Below, one piece after another: positions 1 to 7,328 of a stretch of DNA of 64,000 nt. The stretch comes from Haloterrigena turkmenica DSM 5511 (GTDB lineage Archaea > Halobacteriota > Halobacteria > Halobacteriales > Natrialbaceae). How positions within the stretch are numbered: the stretch's first letter is position 1; each line of letters begins with the position of its first letter. Both the position numbers and the translations under genes were made by a program. Under the pieces are notes generated by a model. The model was not told the origin of the DNA, did no database searches, and saw nothing but the letters and a program-made list of their open reading frames with translations. Where the stretch lies: contig NC_013743.1 of assembly GCF_000025325.1 (NCBI RefSeq), forward strand, positions 3,100,001 through 3,164,000, given 5' to 3'.

Positions 1-1322
1 TCCACGTCGTACAGCCGGAGGAGCAGTTTGACGAGCGTCGACTTGCCGGCGCCGGTCGGCCCGACGAACGCGACCGTCTCGCCGGGTTCGGCCGTAAAGG
101 AGACGTCCCGGATCACGGACTCCTCGAAGGCCGTCTCCTCGCCGACGTGGGCCTCGCTGGCGTCGTAGCTGAAGGTGACGTCCTCGTACTCGACGCGACC
201 CTCGATCTCGTCGAGGTCGACCGGATCCTCGGGATCGTCGACGCGGACGGGAATGTCCATCAGCCCGAAGACGCGCTCGCTCGAGGCCTTGGCGTTCTCG
301 TACTGGTCGACGATGTTCGACACCTCGGCCAGCGGCGCGACGATCCGCTGGGTCATGAAGAGGAAGACGACGAAGTCGCCGACCGAGAGGGTGCCGGTCA
401 GCGGGCCGGGCGCCGTGCCGGTGGCGAGCCAGAGGCCGCCGACGAGGAAGGTCCCGGCGAAGGCGAGCCCGGCGAGCAGTTCCATCCCGGGCCGGTAGAA
501 GTACGAAAGCCGGAGGACGGCCATCGTGTCCTCGTAGAGCCGCCGCGACGCCTGCCGCACGCGATCGATCTCGTGGGACTCGCTGTTGGTCGCCTTCGTC
601 AGCGTGACCGCCGAGAGGCTGTTCTCGAGGCGGGTGTTGAGCCAGCCGACGGCCGAGCGCTGGCGGGCGTACCGCGGTTCGACGACGCGCATGAACCAGA
701 TCGTGAAGGCGACCATCGCCGGGATCGCGACGAGGGTGACGAGCGCCAGCTGCCAGTTGAGATAGAAGAGGACGCCGGCGATCCCGCCGACCATCACCAG
801 CAGCCGCGCGGAGTTCATCAGCGCGTTGTCGAGGAACATCTCGAGGTTCTGCGTGTCGTTGTTCAACACCGCCATGACCTCGCCGGTCTCCTTGTCGTCG
901 AAGAAGGTCATGTCGAGGCGCTGCATCTTCTCGAAGGAGTCGACGCGCACGGCGTGCATCACGCCGTGCGCGAACAGATTGGCGGTGACGCCGTAGATCC
1001 AGGTAAAGAGGGCGACGACGAGAAACGAGACCGCGATGGCGGCGATGGAGAACCAGAACTGGGCCATCTGCGCGGTCGGCAGCCAGGCGTTGGGAACGAT
1101 CGGCAACTCGAACGCGCCGTCGCCGGTGAAGATCGCGTCGATAGCAGTACCCAGCAACAGCGGCGGCACGAGACTCGCCATTCGGGCGACGAAGTTGGCG
1201 AGCATCCCCGCGGTGAACCAGCCCAATCGATCGGGCGCGTATTCCTGAAAGAGTCGCCACAGCGGTCGCTCGACGTGCTCGCGGTAGGCATCGAACGGCG
1301 TTTCGTCTTCGTTGGTACTCAC
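1..1322 (-). CDS. ABC exporter, fused permease-ATPase (C-terminal part cut by window edge)
   Basis: Half-transporter of the multidrug/lipid exporter type: an N-terminal six-helix membrane domain (residues about 20-330) followed by a nucleotide-binding domain. The Walker A motif GPTGAGKST lies at about residues 420-428. The remaining ATPase motifs (Q-loop, LSGGQ, Walker B) lie beyond base 1, so about 440 residues of an expected 600-650 are seen. The chosen start is a GTG at 1320-1322 giving a polar N-terminus (MSTNEDETPFDAY); no ATG gives a better one. It probably acts as a homodimer that uses ATP to move lipids or drugs across the membrane; the substrate is not readable. It does not share an operon with the small gene upstream with any certainty. 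Confidence 0.9.
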   Translation of the reverse strand, partial: MSTNEDETPFDAYREHVERPLWRLFQEYAPDRLGWFTAGMLANFVARMASLVPPLLLGTAIDAIFTGDGAFELPIVPNAWLPTAQMAQFWFSIAAIAVSFLVVALFTWIYGVTANLFAHGVMHAVRVDSFEKMQRLDMTFFDDKETGEVMAVLNNDTQNLEMFLDNALMNSARLLVMVGGIAGVLFYLNWQLALVTLVAIPAMVAFTIWFMRVVEPRYARQRSAVGWLNTRLENSLSAVTLTKATNSESHEIDRVRQASRRLYEDTMAVLRLSYFYRPGMELLAGLAFAGTFLVGGLWLATGTAPGPLTGTLSVGDFVVFLFMTQRIVAPLAEVSNIVDQYENAKASSERVFGLMDIPVRVDDPEDPVDLDEIEGRVEYEDVTFSYDASEAHVGEETAFEESVIRDVSFTAEPGETVAFVGPTGAGKSTLVKLLLRLYDV

Positions 1323-1413
1323 TGGCGAGGGCGTTTCGGTTCGAAACGGAAAGCGGCCAGGATTTCGGCAACCGGTGGCATCGACCGCCGGGTCGGCGAT
1401 AGTGGCGCTACGG

Positions 1414-1554
1414 CTACCGATAGTACAACAACACTAGTCCAACGGCGAGAAGCATAAGCCCCCACCACAGCGAGTCGCCGGGGAGCGCCTTCAGGACGAG
1501 CGTGACGATACCGGAGGTAAAGAGCGACCAGCCGAAGGTCGTTTGCGACGACAT
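1414..1554 (-). CDS. small hydrophobic membrane protein, 46 aa
   Basis: A 46-residue protein with two predicted membrane segments (about residues 9-22 and 27-44) and very little loop, ending in LLYYR. The ATG at 1552-1554 is preferred because the upstream in-frame extension (to 1647) is polar, Arg/Ser-rich and unlike a haloarchaeal N-terminus. Proteins of this size and shape recur next to unrelated genes in haloarchaeal genomes; I cannot assign a function. It lies 91 nt upstream of the ABC exporter on the same strand. Confidence 0.6.
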   Translation of the reverse strand: MSSQTTFGWSLFTSGIVTLVLKALPGDSLWWGLMLLAVGLVLLYYR

Positions 1555-1684
1555 ACGCCGCGTAGTAGCCCCAGCACAAAAGATCACCGGCTTGCCAAGA
1601 AACGCGGATTCGGGCCGCGAACCGCCTTCCGTTCGACTCGAGCGCAACGCTGCACACCGAAAGCGACCTCGAAGAATGCGGTGC

Positions 1685-2506
1685 TTAGATCACGCTCCGG
1701 ACGACCTGATTAGCGTAGTACACCGCTGGATACGTAGCCGGAAACGCGATAACGAACTTGTTCAATCCCATGAAGACGGCGTTGAATCCGTGGAAGAGAA
1801 TCCCCGCCGCGAACACGACCACCGTCCACTGCGGATCGACGAACAGGACGATCGGAAAAAGGCACTCGAACGCGATAACTAGCCAGGCGCCGACCACGTT
1901 GAGATGCGGATATCGCTGCAGGAGGTGGTATATCCGTTCGTCTCCCCAGACCTCGGTCGAAAACACTCCCGCTATTGCGGAGCCGGTCTGCCAGTCCGAC
2001 GAAACGAGCTTACTCGCGCCGGCGATCAGATACGACAACACGGACTGGGCAGCAATAAACAGGATCGCCGCCGTTTGAACGAGACTCCCGTCGGGGAAGA
2101 GCGCTGCGAGGATCAAGCCCGGGACGAGCACGAGTTGCATCTGAAACGCACCGCTGAGTCCGGCCATCTGACGGTACACGATGCCGAGGTGTGTCGCGAA
2201 GAGGAGCAACAGTAGTACCCACGAGACACGTCCGAACAGCGCCGTCACGGAAATGGTAATCGCAAGGGCGAGCCTGGCGATCAGCAGTAGTCGGAACCGT
2301 GGGGGTCTCAGCAGTCGTTCTGCAAACGGAGCGAGCAGTCCACTGGTGCGTACGAACCGCTTCGAAACCTCCCAGTTGAGAAGGCCGTCGTCGGCGAATC
2401 GGTCCCGCGTGTACAGTTGCTCCAGTGAGGAGATGAGCACCTGAACGCCGACCAGAAACACCATGACACGGATCGCCGCGTGGAGCGTGAAGCCGTCGTC
2501 GATCAT
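1685..2506 (-). CDS. HTTM/SdpB-like polytopic membrane protein
   Basis: A 273-residue membrane protein with about six to eight hydrophobic segments. The C-terminal half has the pattern of HTTM-domain proteins (the membrane domain of vitamin-K-dependent carboxylase and of SdpB): a 'YLIAGASKL...W..G.A' stretch near residues 160-175, then paired helices around 'IAFECLFPIV' and 'GILFHGFNAVFMG'. Its start codon overlaps the stop of the preceding gene (2503-3084) by 4 nt (ATGA), so the two are translationally coupled. SdpA/SdpB pairs mature a secreted toxin in Bacillus; a related job here is an inference from pairing and topology. It could instead be a general HTTM enzyme of unknown substrate. Confidence 0.7.
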   Translation of the reverse strand: MIDDGFTLHAAIRVMVFLVGVQVLISSLEQLYTRDRFADDGLLNWEVSKRFVRTSGLLAPFAERLLRPPRFRLLLIARLALAITISVTALFGRVSWVLLLLLFATHLGIVYRQMAGLSGAFQMQLVLVPGLILAALFPDGSLVQTAAILFIAAQSVLSYLIAGASKLVSSDWQTGSAIAGVFSTEVWGDERIYHLLQRYPHLNVVGAWLVIAFECLFPIVLFVDPQWTVVVFAAGILFHGFNAVFMGLNKFVIAFPATYPAVYYANQVVRSVI

Positions 2507-3084
2507 CGTTCCAACTCGTGGAAATGAGAGAGGAACAGCGGTTCGTACCGATCACTCGCACGGGAGTGTTGCAGTATCAAAAACTGCGTGCTCTCGCTCA
2601 ACGGCGAGTGGTCTCGACGACTGACGTACCGAAGTAACGCGAGATAGAGTACGGACAACTCGAGGTGACCCAGATCGACCGAGCGGAGTTCGAGTTGTCC
2701 GCCGTCATCGACGGCGTCGGCGGCGTCTCTCGTATTCGCATACTGCTGGCTCGCGTTCGTACTCAAATTCTCCGCGATATCGAACAACGCTTTACTCCGA
2801 TACAGATGGGGGTTCCAGACCCATCGAAATTTGCCGGGCGGTCGATTGATTCCGGATACCCTCCGCCAGTTCGTTACCTCGCCGTCGACGTATCGATCGC
2901 GGTATACGAGATAGTAATCGTACCGTCCGGGATGCGGTGAGAAGAAGTTCCACTTCGGGACGAGCGTGTGTAACGGCCCCATTCGTTCCGACAGGAACTC
3001 TGATCCGGGGGTCGTGGCGTTTACGACCGTCAGTCCCAACCACAGGAGGAGAACCGAGATGATCGAAGCTGTCAACCAATCCAT
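2503..3084 (-). CDS. SdpA-like / DUF5819-like membrane-anchored protein
   Basis: A 193-residue protein with one N-terminal membrane anchor (residues about 5-25) followed by a soluble domain that should face outside. The motif WNFFSPHPGRYDYYLVYRD (residues about 45-63) is the 'W.FF.P.P...Y' signature seen in proteins encoded beside HTTM/SdpB partners. The stop overlaps the HTTM gene start by 4 nt, so the pair is almost certainly co-translated. No cysteines or obvious metal ligands stand out. The match to SdpA/DUF5819 is from memory of the motif and gene pairing, not from a search. Confidence 0.6.
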   Translation of the reverse strand: MDWLTASIISVLLLWLGLTVVNATTPGSEFLSERMGPLHTLVPKWNFFSPHPGRYDYYLVYRDRYVDGEVTNWRRVSGINRPPGKFRWVWNPHLYRSKALFDIAENLSTNASQQYANTRDAADAVDDGGQLELRSVDLGHLELSVLYLALLRYVSRRDHSPLSESTQFLILQHSRASDRYEPLFLSHFHELER

Positions 3085-3201
3085 ACGGTAGCGTTATATT
3101 ACAGATATATTAACACTACGGTATATTGATTCTATACCGGCTGAGGATGGAGTATAGCCGTCTCGAAACGGGTTTCGGGACGTTCAGTAGCGTCGATCAG
3201 T

Positions 3202-4839
3202 TCAGATAGCGAGGTCGCGCTCTCGGATCGTAGTGAGCGCGTATCTGTAGGAGAGCCAGCCTGCTCCCGACAGCAGTATCAGACTCGTTACGGGACCGGC
3301 GATCGCGACGACGCGCGGCGGGACGTCAACGACCGTCGCGATAGACGGTGCGCCGTGTAGACCGACGATCGCCGGCAATCCGAGGACGATTATTGCTGCG
3401 CTAAACACGAATACAGCTTCCAGGCGTGGAGTCTGCATGCCGGCGGTACTCGTTGGATCGATTCCGTCGAACTGCGGAAGGGCGACGCCGATACCGAGTG
3501 CGAGAACTGGAGCGATCGCACCGAGAAGCGCACCGAACACGACGAGTCCGGCGCGGGTGAGCAGTTCCAATTCCGTCATCGAACCTGCCACTGCAGTCGC
3601 GAGACCGACGAGGATACACCCGGGTATCGCTGCGGAAAGCGCATACCCCGTGAGGACGTGGCGTCCTCCGTGCGGCGTCGTCAACGTCCCGCGCAACGCC
3701 CGCCCCTCGCTCCCGAGCGGATTGAGGGTCACACCGACGCCGACGGTCGCCGCGCCGTAAATCGCGACGATTAGCGGAATACCGTCCGGAAACCGAGTTG
3801 CGACGCTCCCGCCAGCGCTCGCGGTAAGCACGATCAACAATCCACCGAACAGCAACGCTCGAGGCTCGCGGCGAAGTCGTCGCCACGTCACTCGAACGAC
3901 GGCGGCTACCGGCCGCGACAGCACTCGCCGTAGCAGCCCGTCGACCGGCGACTGGCTTCGTTCCGTCGGATCCGATGGGAGTTGAGACGGCTCGTCCGCG
4001 AGCCACAGTCGCTCGCCGATTCGCGGCGAAATCGATGCACTCGCGATAAAGGCCACCGGCATCGCGATCAACGCGACCGTCGCACGGACCGGAGACGCAG
4101 CAGGCGTCGAGATAAGGGCGAGATCAGCGTACCAGCCGATCGGAACAGCACGCAAGAGTTCGACCGATTCCCGAAGGGACACGAATACCGCGAACATGCC
4201 AACGACGAGTGGCCCCCCGACGATCAGTTTGTGCTCGCGAAGGACCGCGACGCGAACGAACGCGAGTTGTAACGTCAGCGCGATCGGATACGCTACGGCA
4301 ACGGCCGTAACGAACAACGCGCCGCCGGCAAAGACGATCATAACGGTCGTGAGCACTGCGCCCGAACCAGCGCCGAACGCGACCGCAGCGGCGAGTAAGA
4401 TGAGTCCTGCGGTGCGCCAACTGAACGCGAGATACGTCAACAGTTCAGCGGTCGTGAGGGTCGTCGCCGGAACGGCGACGAGGTGGTCGTCCGTTTCGCC
4501 GTTCATCGCCCCGTTTCCCATCGCTTTCGGAAGCAAGACCAGATAGATGACGAGCAGGAATAGTACGCCTGCGGCGCCGCGTCCCAGTTCGAGCACGGTC
4601 GTTTCGTGGCCGCTGGCGAACCGCGTTCCGTAGACGTACGCGCCCGGCTCGGACCAAAACGCCTCGTACCCGGGGAACGGCAATCGTCCGACGACAGCGG
4701 GAACGATAATCAGCAGCGGAAGCACCTGAAACGCAGCGAGCATCGGTTTCGCTCTCAGCTTTCGGTACTGCCGAACGGAGCGCGTTTTGGCGATCAGCAC
4801 GCTCGTAGCGACTTGGTCCCACATCGTTCTTGATTTCAC
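3202..4839 (-). CDS. large ABC-type permease, about 12 membrane segments
   Basis: A 545-residue integral membrane protein with roughly twelve hydrophobic segments in two halves, separated by a polar loop near residues 270-310. The lack of an ATPase domain, and an upstream ATPase gene remnant overlapping it by 4 nt (4836-4839), identify it as the permease of a two-gene ABC exporter. It is intact while its ATPase partner is gutted, so it is either orphaned or served by another ATPase. The 117-nt gap to the SdpA-like gene holds no visible ORF but contains an A/T-rich stretch (about 3093-3130) that could hold a promoter for the downstream pair. Confidence 0.75.
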   Translation of the reverse strand: MKSRTMWDQVATSVLIAKTRSVRQYRKLRAKPMLAAFQVLPLLIIVPAVVGRLPFPGYEAFWSEPGAYVYGTRFASGHETTVLELGRGAAGVLFLLVIYLVLLPKAMGNGAMNGETDDHLVAVPATTLTTAELLTYLAFSWRTAGLILLAAAVAFGAGSGAVLTTVMIVFAGGALFVTAVAVAYPIALTLQLAFVRVAVLREHKLIVGGPLVVGMFAVFVSLRESVELLRAVPIGWYADLALISTPAASPVRATVALIAMPVAFIASASISPRIGERLWLADEPSQLPSDPTERSQSPVDGLLRRVLSRPVAAVVRVTWRRLRREPRALLFGGLLIVLTASAGGSVATRFPDGIPLIVAIYGAATVGVGVTLNPLGSEGRALRGTLTTPHGGRHVLTGYALSAAIPGCILVGLATAVAGSMTELELLTRAGLVVFGALLGAIAPVLALGIGVALPQFDGIDPTSTAGMQTPRLEAVFVFSAAIIVLGLPAIVGLHGAPSIATVVDVPPRVVAIAGPVTSLILLSGAGWLSYRYALTTIRERDLAI

Positions 4840-5087
4840 GCGCTCGTCTCGACGGTAGTATCAGTCGTGATTTCGAGGAACGCGTTCTCGAGGGTCGATT
4901 CTTCGTTTGATTCGATACGTCGTTCGAGCGTGTCGGGCGTTCCGTTCGGACTGAGGAATCCGTAGATCGGTTCCCGATCGATCGAGAGCGATAACGAATC
5001 CACAGCAGCAGTGCTACCGTACTCTTTCCGCAGATGTGAAGTCCTGATAGCGTGCCGAGAGGTCACGGCAAATCGTTTCGAACCCAT
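4836..5087 (-). pseudogene. ABC transporter ATP-binding subunit with internal deletion
   Basis: The 83-residue frame starts like an ABC ATPase (HLRKEYGSTAAVDSLSLSID, then YGFLSPNG) but breaks off in Walker A: where GPNGAGKTT is expected it reads SPNG and jumps to TPDTLERRIESNEESTLENA, which resembles the C-terminal end of such a protein. About 170-200 residues, including Walker A Lys/Thr, signature, Walker B and H-loop, are missing in frame. It cannot bind or hydrolyse ATP as an ABC ATPase. The stop overlaps the permease start (ATGA), showing it is the original partner. The upstream joint also has unusual substitutions (REPIYGFLS for the usual RGEIYGFLG), consistent with decay. Confidence 0.8.
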
Positions 5088-5230
5088 GTATATAGAGTTT
5101 TCTCGATATGAGTACGATAGATAATACCGATCGTCGATAAAATACGGCGTTCTGCCGTCCGTTCGACGGACGCCGGCGCTATCACGGCGTATCGGTGGTC
5201 GTTGCCTCGGTCACCTCAAGGGCGGTCGGT

Positions 5231-6052
5231 TCAGGCAGTGAGCGTATCGCGGGCATCCAGCAGTTCCTCGACCGATGCACCGGCATCGGCGTCACCGAGC
5301 GTCCGATCATCGAACTGGCTCAGAGCCGGATCGGCGGATCCCGTTCCGGCCGCTGCCGCCCCAATGAGAACGCCAGCGGCGAATGCGAGCGCCGCTGCCG
5401 ATGCACCGGCGGGGCCGGCCAGGACGGCCGCAGTGTCGGTGTCTTCCGGGGCGGCGTGAGTCGCGTCGCGCTCGACCTGATCGGTCGGCGGCGGCGCGAC
5501 GACGACGCAATAGTCCCACTCGAAGTCGAGTGCCTCGTCGTCACCGTCCTCGGCGATGTACTCGCGAACCTCGAACGCGGAGTGATCGAGCGAGCCGCCA
5601 TCGTACGGCGCCATCGCTGCACCGAACCGATCCGAGCCAGCAGCGGTCGTGGCGACCGTCCGATCGTGGTATACGATATCTGCGATGACCGGAGCCGCAG
5701 TGCCGGTAGAGGTATCCGGATCAATTTCGGCCGCGAGACGGTTCCGAACGTCGAGCGCGAGTTCGGTATCGCCGCTGACGACTGCACGCTCGAACTCCGC
5801 GAGGAGGTCGGATCCGGTTTCGGCGCCCAGAGCGGTGATCGTCCCTTCGAGTGGAGTCCCCGCAACGGCGTCCGACTCGAGTTCGATCACGCGCGGCGTT
5901 CGCTGCCGTTGCCGGCGGTTCGCCTGGTTCCGATGGGTGGACTGTTCGGTCGCTGCGTCGAACTGAGACGTGTGGCGATCGGTTACTAATTCGAGCGCGG
6001 TCCGTGCTTCGTCGACCAGTCGTGCTGTGATGTCTGGCGTCTGTACTTTCAT
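5231..6052 (-). CDS. uncharacterised paralogue B with C-terminal Ala/Gly hydrophobic segment
   Basis: A 273-residue acidic protein, paralogous over its whole length to the protein at 6209-7006. Shared blocks include RQRQR.PRVIELE, VAGTPLEGTIT, LGAETGSDLL, VYHDRTV and a perfectly conserved FGAAMAPYDGGSLDHSAFEVRE. Near the C-terminus (about residues 215-240) is an Ala/Gly-rich hydrophobic stretch (LAFAAGVLIGAAAAG) followed by a polar tail. There is no N-terminal signal peptide. I do not recognise the family. Its position upstream of an ABC exporter remnant and an SdpA/SdpB-like pair makes a secreted or processed peptide precursor possible, but no cleavage site or cysteine-rich core is visible. 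Confidence 0.75.
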   Translation of the reverse strand: MKVQTPDITARLVDEARTALELVTDRHTSQFDAATEQSTHRNQANRRQRQRTPRVIELESDAVAGTPLEGTITALGAETGSDLLAEFERAVVSGDTELALDVRNRLAAEIDPDTSTGTAAPVIADIVYHDRTVATTAAGSDRFGAAMAPYDGGSLDHSAFEVREYIAEDGDDEALDFEWDYCVVVAPPPTDQVERDATHAAPEDTDTAAVLAGPAGASAAALAFAAGVLIGAAAAGTGSADPALSQFDDRTLGDADAGASVEELLDARDTLTA

Positions 6053-6076
6053 CTACGAAATCGTGTTATCACCAGT

Positions 6077-6086
6077 CATTAATAAA
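6077..6086 (-). promoter_or_regulatory. TATA element of paralogue B
   Basis: On the minus strand this reads TTTATTAATG, with its near edge 25 nt from the ATG at 6052. That is the spacing of a leaderless haloarchaeal promoter. The same decamer with identical spacing precedes the paralogue (7031-7040), and the 24 nt in between are also similar (CTACGAAAT versus CTGCGAAAT next to the start). Confidence 0.7.
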
Positions 6087-6208
6087 TATATTGCTAAGAA
6101 GAACTGGATTGATTCCGCGGAAAATAAGATGATTGAATTGGTGGGTATCGGACGTACTGTCACCCGCGGTTCCGGCTGAAAGCCGGGCGAGCAGAAACCG
6201 ACGGCGAT

Positions 6209-7006
6209 TCAGCCGTGTAGTTCGTCGCGAGCACTCATCAGTTCCTGAACCGATGCGCTGGGTTCGAATTCGCCGGCAACCTGCCCCTCGAGCTGGTGGA
6301 GTGCGGGATCCGTAGAGCCCGACGGACCGAGTGCAACACCGACGACGACGCCGGCTGCGAACGCCCACGCAACCGACGCGTGAGCCGGGCCGAAGACGAT
6401 TGCAGCGTCGTCAGCGTCGTCGGGAGCGGCAGCCGCCGCATCCTCTTCGACGCGTTCGGACGTCGGCGGGGCGACAATAATGCGGTACTCGCACTCGACG
6501 TCGGCACCGTCGGCGACGTGTTCGCGAACTTCGAACGCGGAGTGATCGAGCGAGCCGCCGTCGTACGGCGCCATCGCCGCACCGAACCGATTCGAGCCGA
6601 CCGGGGCCGTAACGACCGTTCGGTCGTGATAGACGACGTCCGTGAGCGCCGGCGCGTCCGCGTCGACATCCGTTTCGATCGCCTCGGCGAGACGTGCCTG
6701 AACATCGCGTGCGAGAGCAGCGTCATCAGCTTCGACTGCGTGCTCGAAATCCGCGAGGAGGTCGGACCCGGTTTCGGCGCCCAGAACGGTGATCGTCCCT
6801 TCCAGGGGAGTCCCCGCAACGGCGTTCGGCTCAAGTTCGATCACGCGCGGCGCTCGCTGCCGTTGCTGGCGGTTCGCCTTCGCTCGCTCGATAGCAGCCT
6901 GCGTATCAGCGCCGGTTCGACCGGTATCTCGATTGATAACTGCCGTGAGTGCGGCTCGAGCGTCGTCAGCCAATCGTGTCGCAAGTTCTGGTGTTCGGTT
7001 TGACAT
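6209..7006 (-). CDS. uncharacterised paralogue A with C-terminal Ala/Gly hydrophobic segment
   Basis: A 265-residue acidic protein when started at the ATG 7004-7006, which aligns with the start of its neighbour (MSNRTPELATRLADDARAAL against MKVQTPDITARLVDEARTAL); the upstream in-frame ATG at 7066 would place the promoter inside the gene. It shares the conserved core FGAAMAPYDGGSLDHSAFEVRE (residues about 150-171) and a C-terminal hydrophobic segment (WAFAAGVVVGVALGPSG) with paralogue B. Identity is highest in the middle and lower in the Ala/Asp-rich linker before the hydrophobic segment. Unknown function; the tandem pair, each with its own promoter, lies upstream of the Sdp-like/ABC genes on the same strand. 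Confidence 0.75.
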   Translation of the reverse strand: MSNRTPELATRLADDARAALTAVINRDTGRTGADTQAAIERAKANRQQRQRAPRVIELEPNAVAGTPLEGTITVLGAETGSDLLADFEHAVEADDAALARDVQARLAEAIETDVDADAPALTDVVYHDRTVVTAPVGSNRFGAAMAPYDGGSLDHSAFEVREHVADGADVECEYRIIVAPPTSERVEEDAAAAAPDDADDAAIVFGPAHASVAWAFAAGVVVGVALGPSGSTDPALHQLEGQVAGEFEPSASVQELMSARDELHG

Positions 7007-7030
7007 CTGCGAAATGCTGTTTCTACTAAC

Positions 7031-7040
7031 CATTAATAAA
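7031..7040 (-). promoter_or_regulatory. TATA element of paralogue A
   Basis: Minus-strand TTTATTAATG, 25 nt from the ATG at 7006, identical in sequence and spacing to the element of paralogue B. This spacing decides the start codon, because the longer reading frame would begin upstream of the promoter. The rest of the 7041-7253 interval shows no gene on either strand. Confidence 0.7.
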
Positions 7041-7253
7041 TTATGGGTCTCGATCAAATCAAACACCCACGATGGAAAGACCAGATTTTCCGGCAGGTTA
7101 TCTATCCGGCGTTATCATTGAAAGGAATGGAGTGAGTCGAGTTCTCTATACGCGGACCGCTCGGGATTGAGACGAGTAATATTGATCCGGGTTCCGTCCC
7201 CGTGGCGTCGGGAACGCTACCACGCCGTTCCCGCTCGGGTCTGCTTCTCGACC

Positions 7254-7260
7254 AAAAAAA
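7254..7260 (-). terminator. T-run downstream of the thermosome gene
   Basis: On the minus strand there is a run of seven T about 70 nt past the thermosome stop codon. Oligo-T tracts without a strong hairpin are the usual archaeal termination signal. The interval 7041-7328 otherwise holds no gene I can support. Confidence 0.45.
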
Positions 7261-7328
7261 TCGAATGAGACCGTAACGGTCCCAGAATAGGGAAAACTGG
7301 CGTCTCTGACGGCGTTACGGGGCCGATC

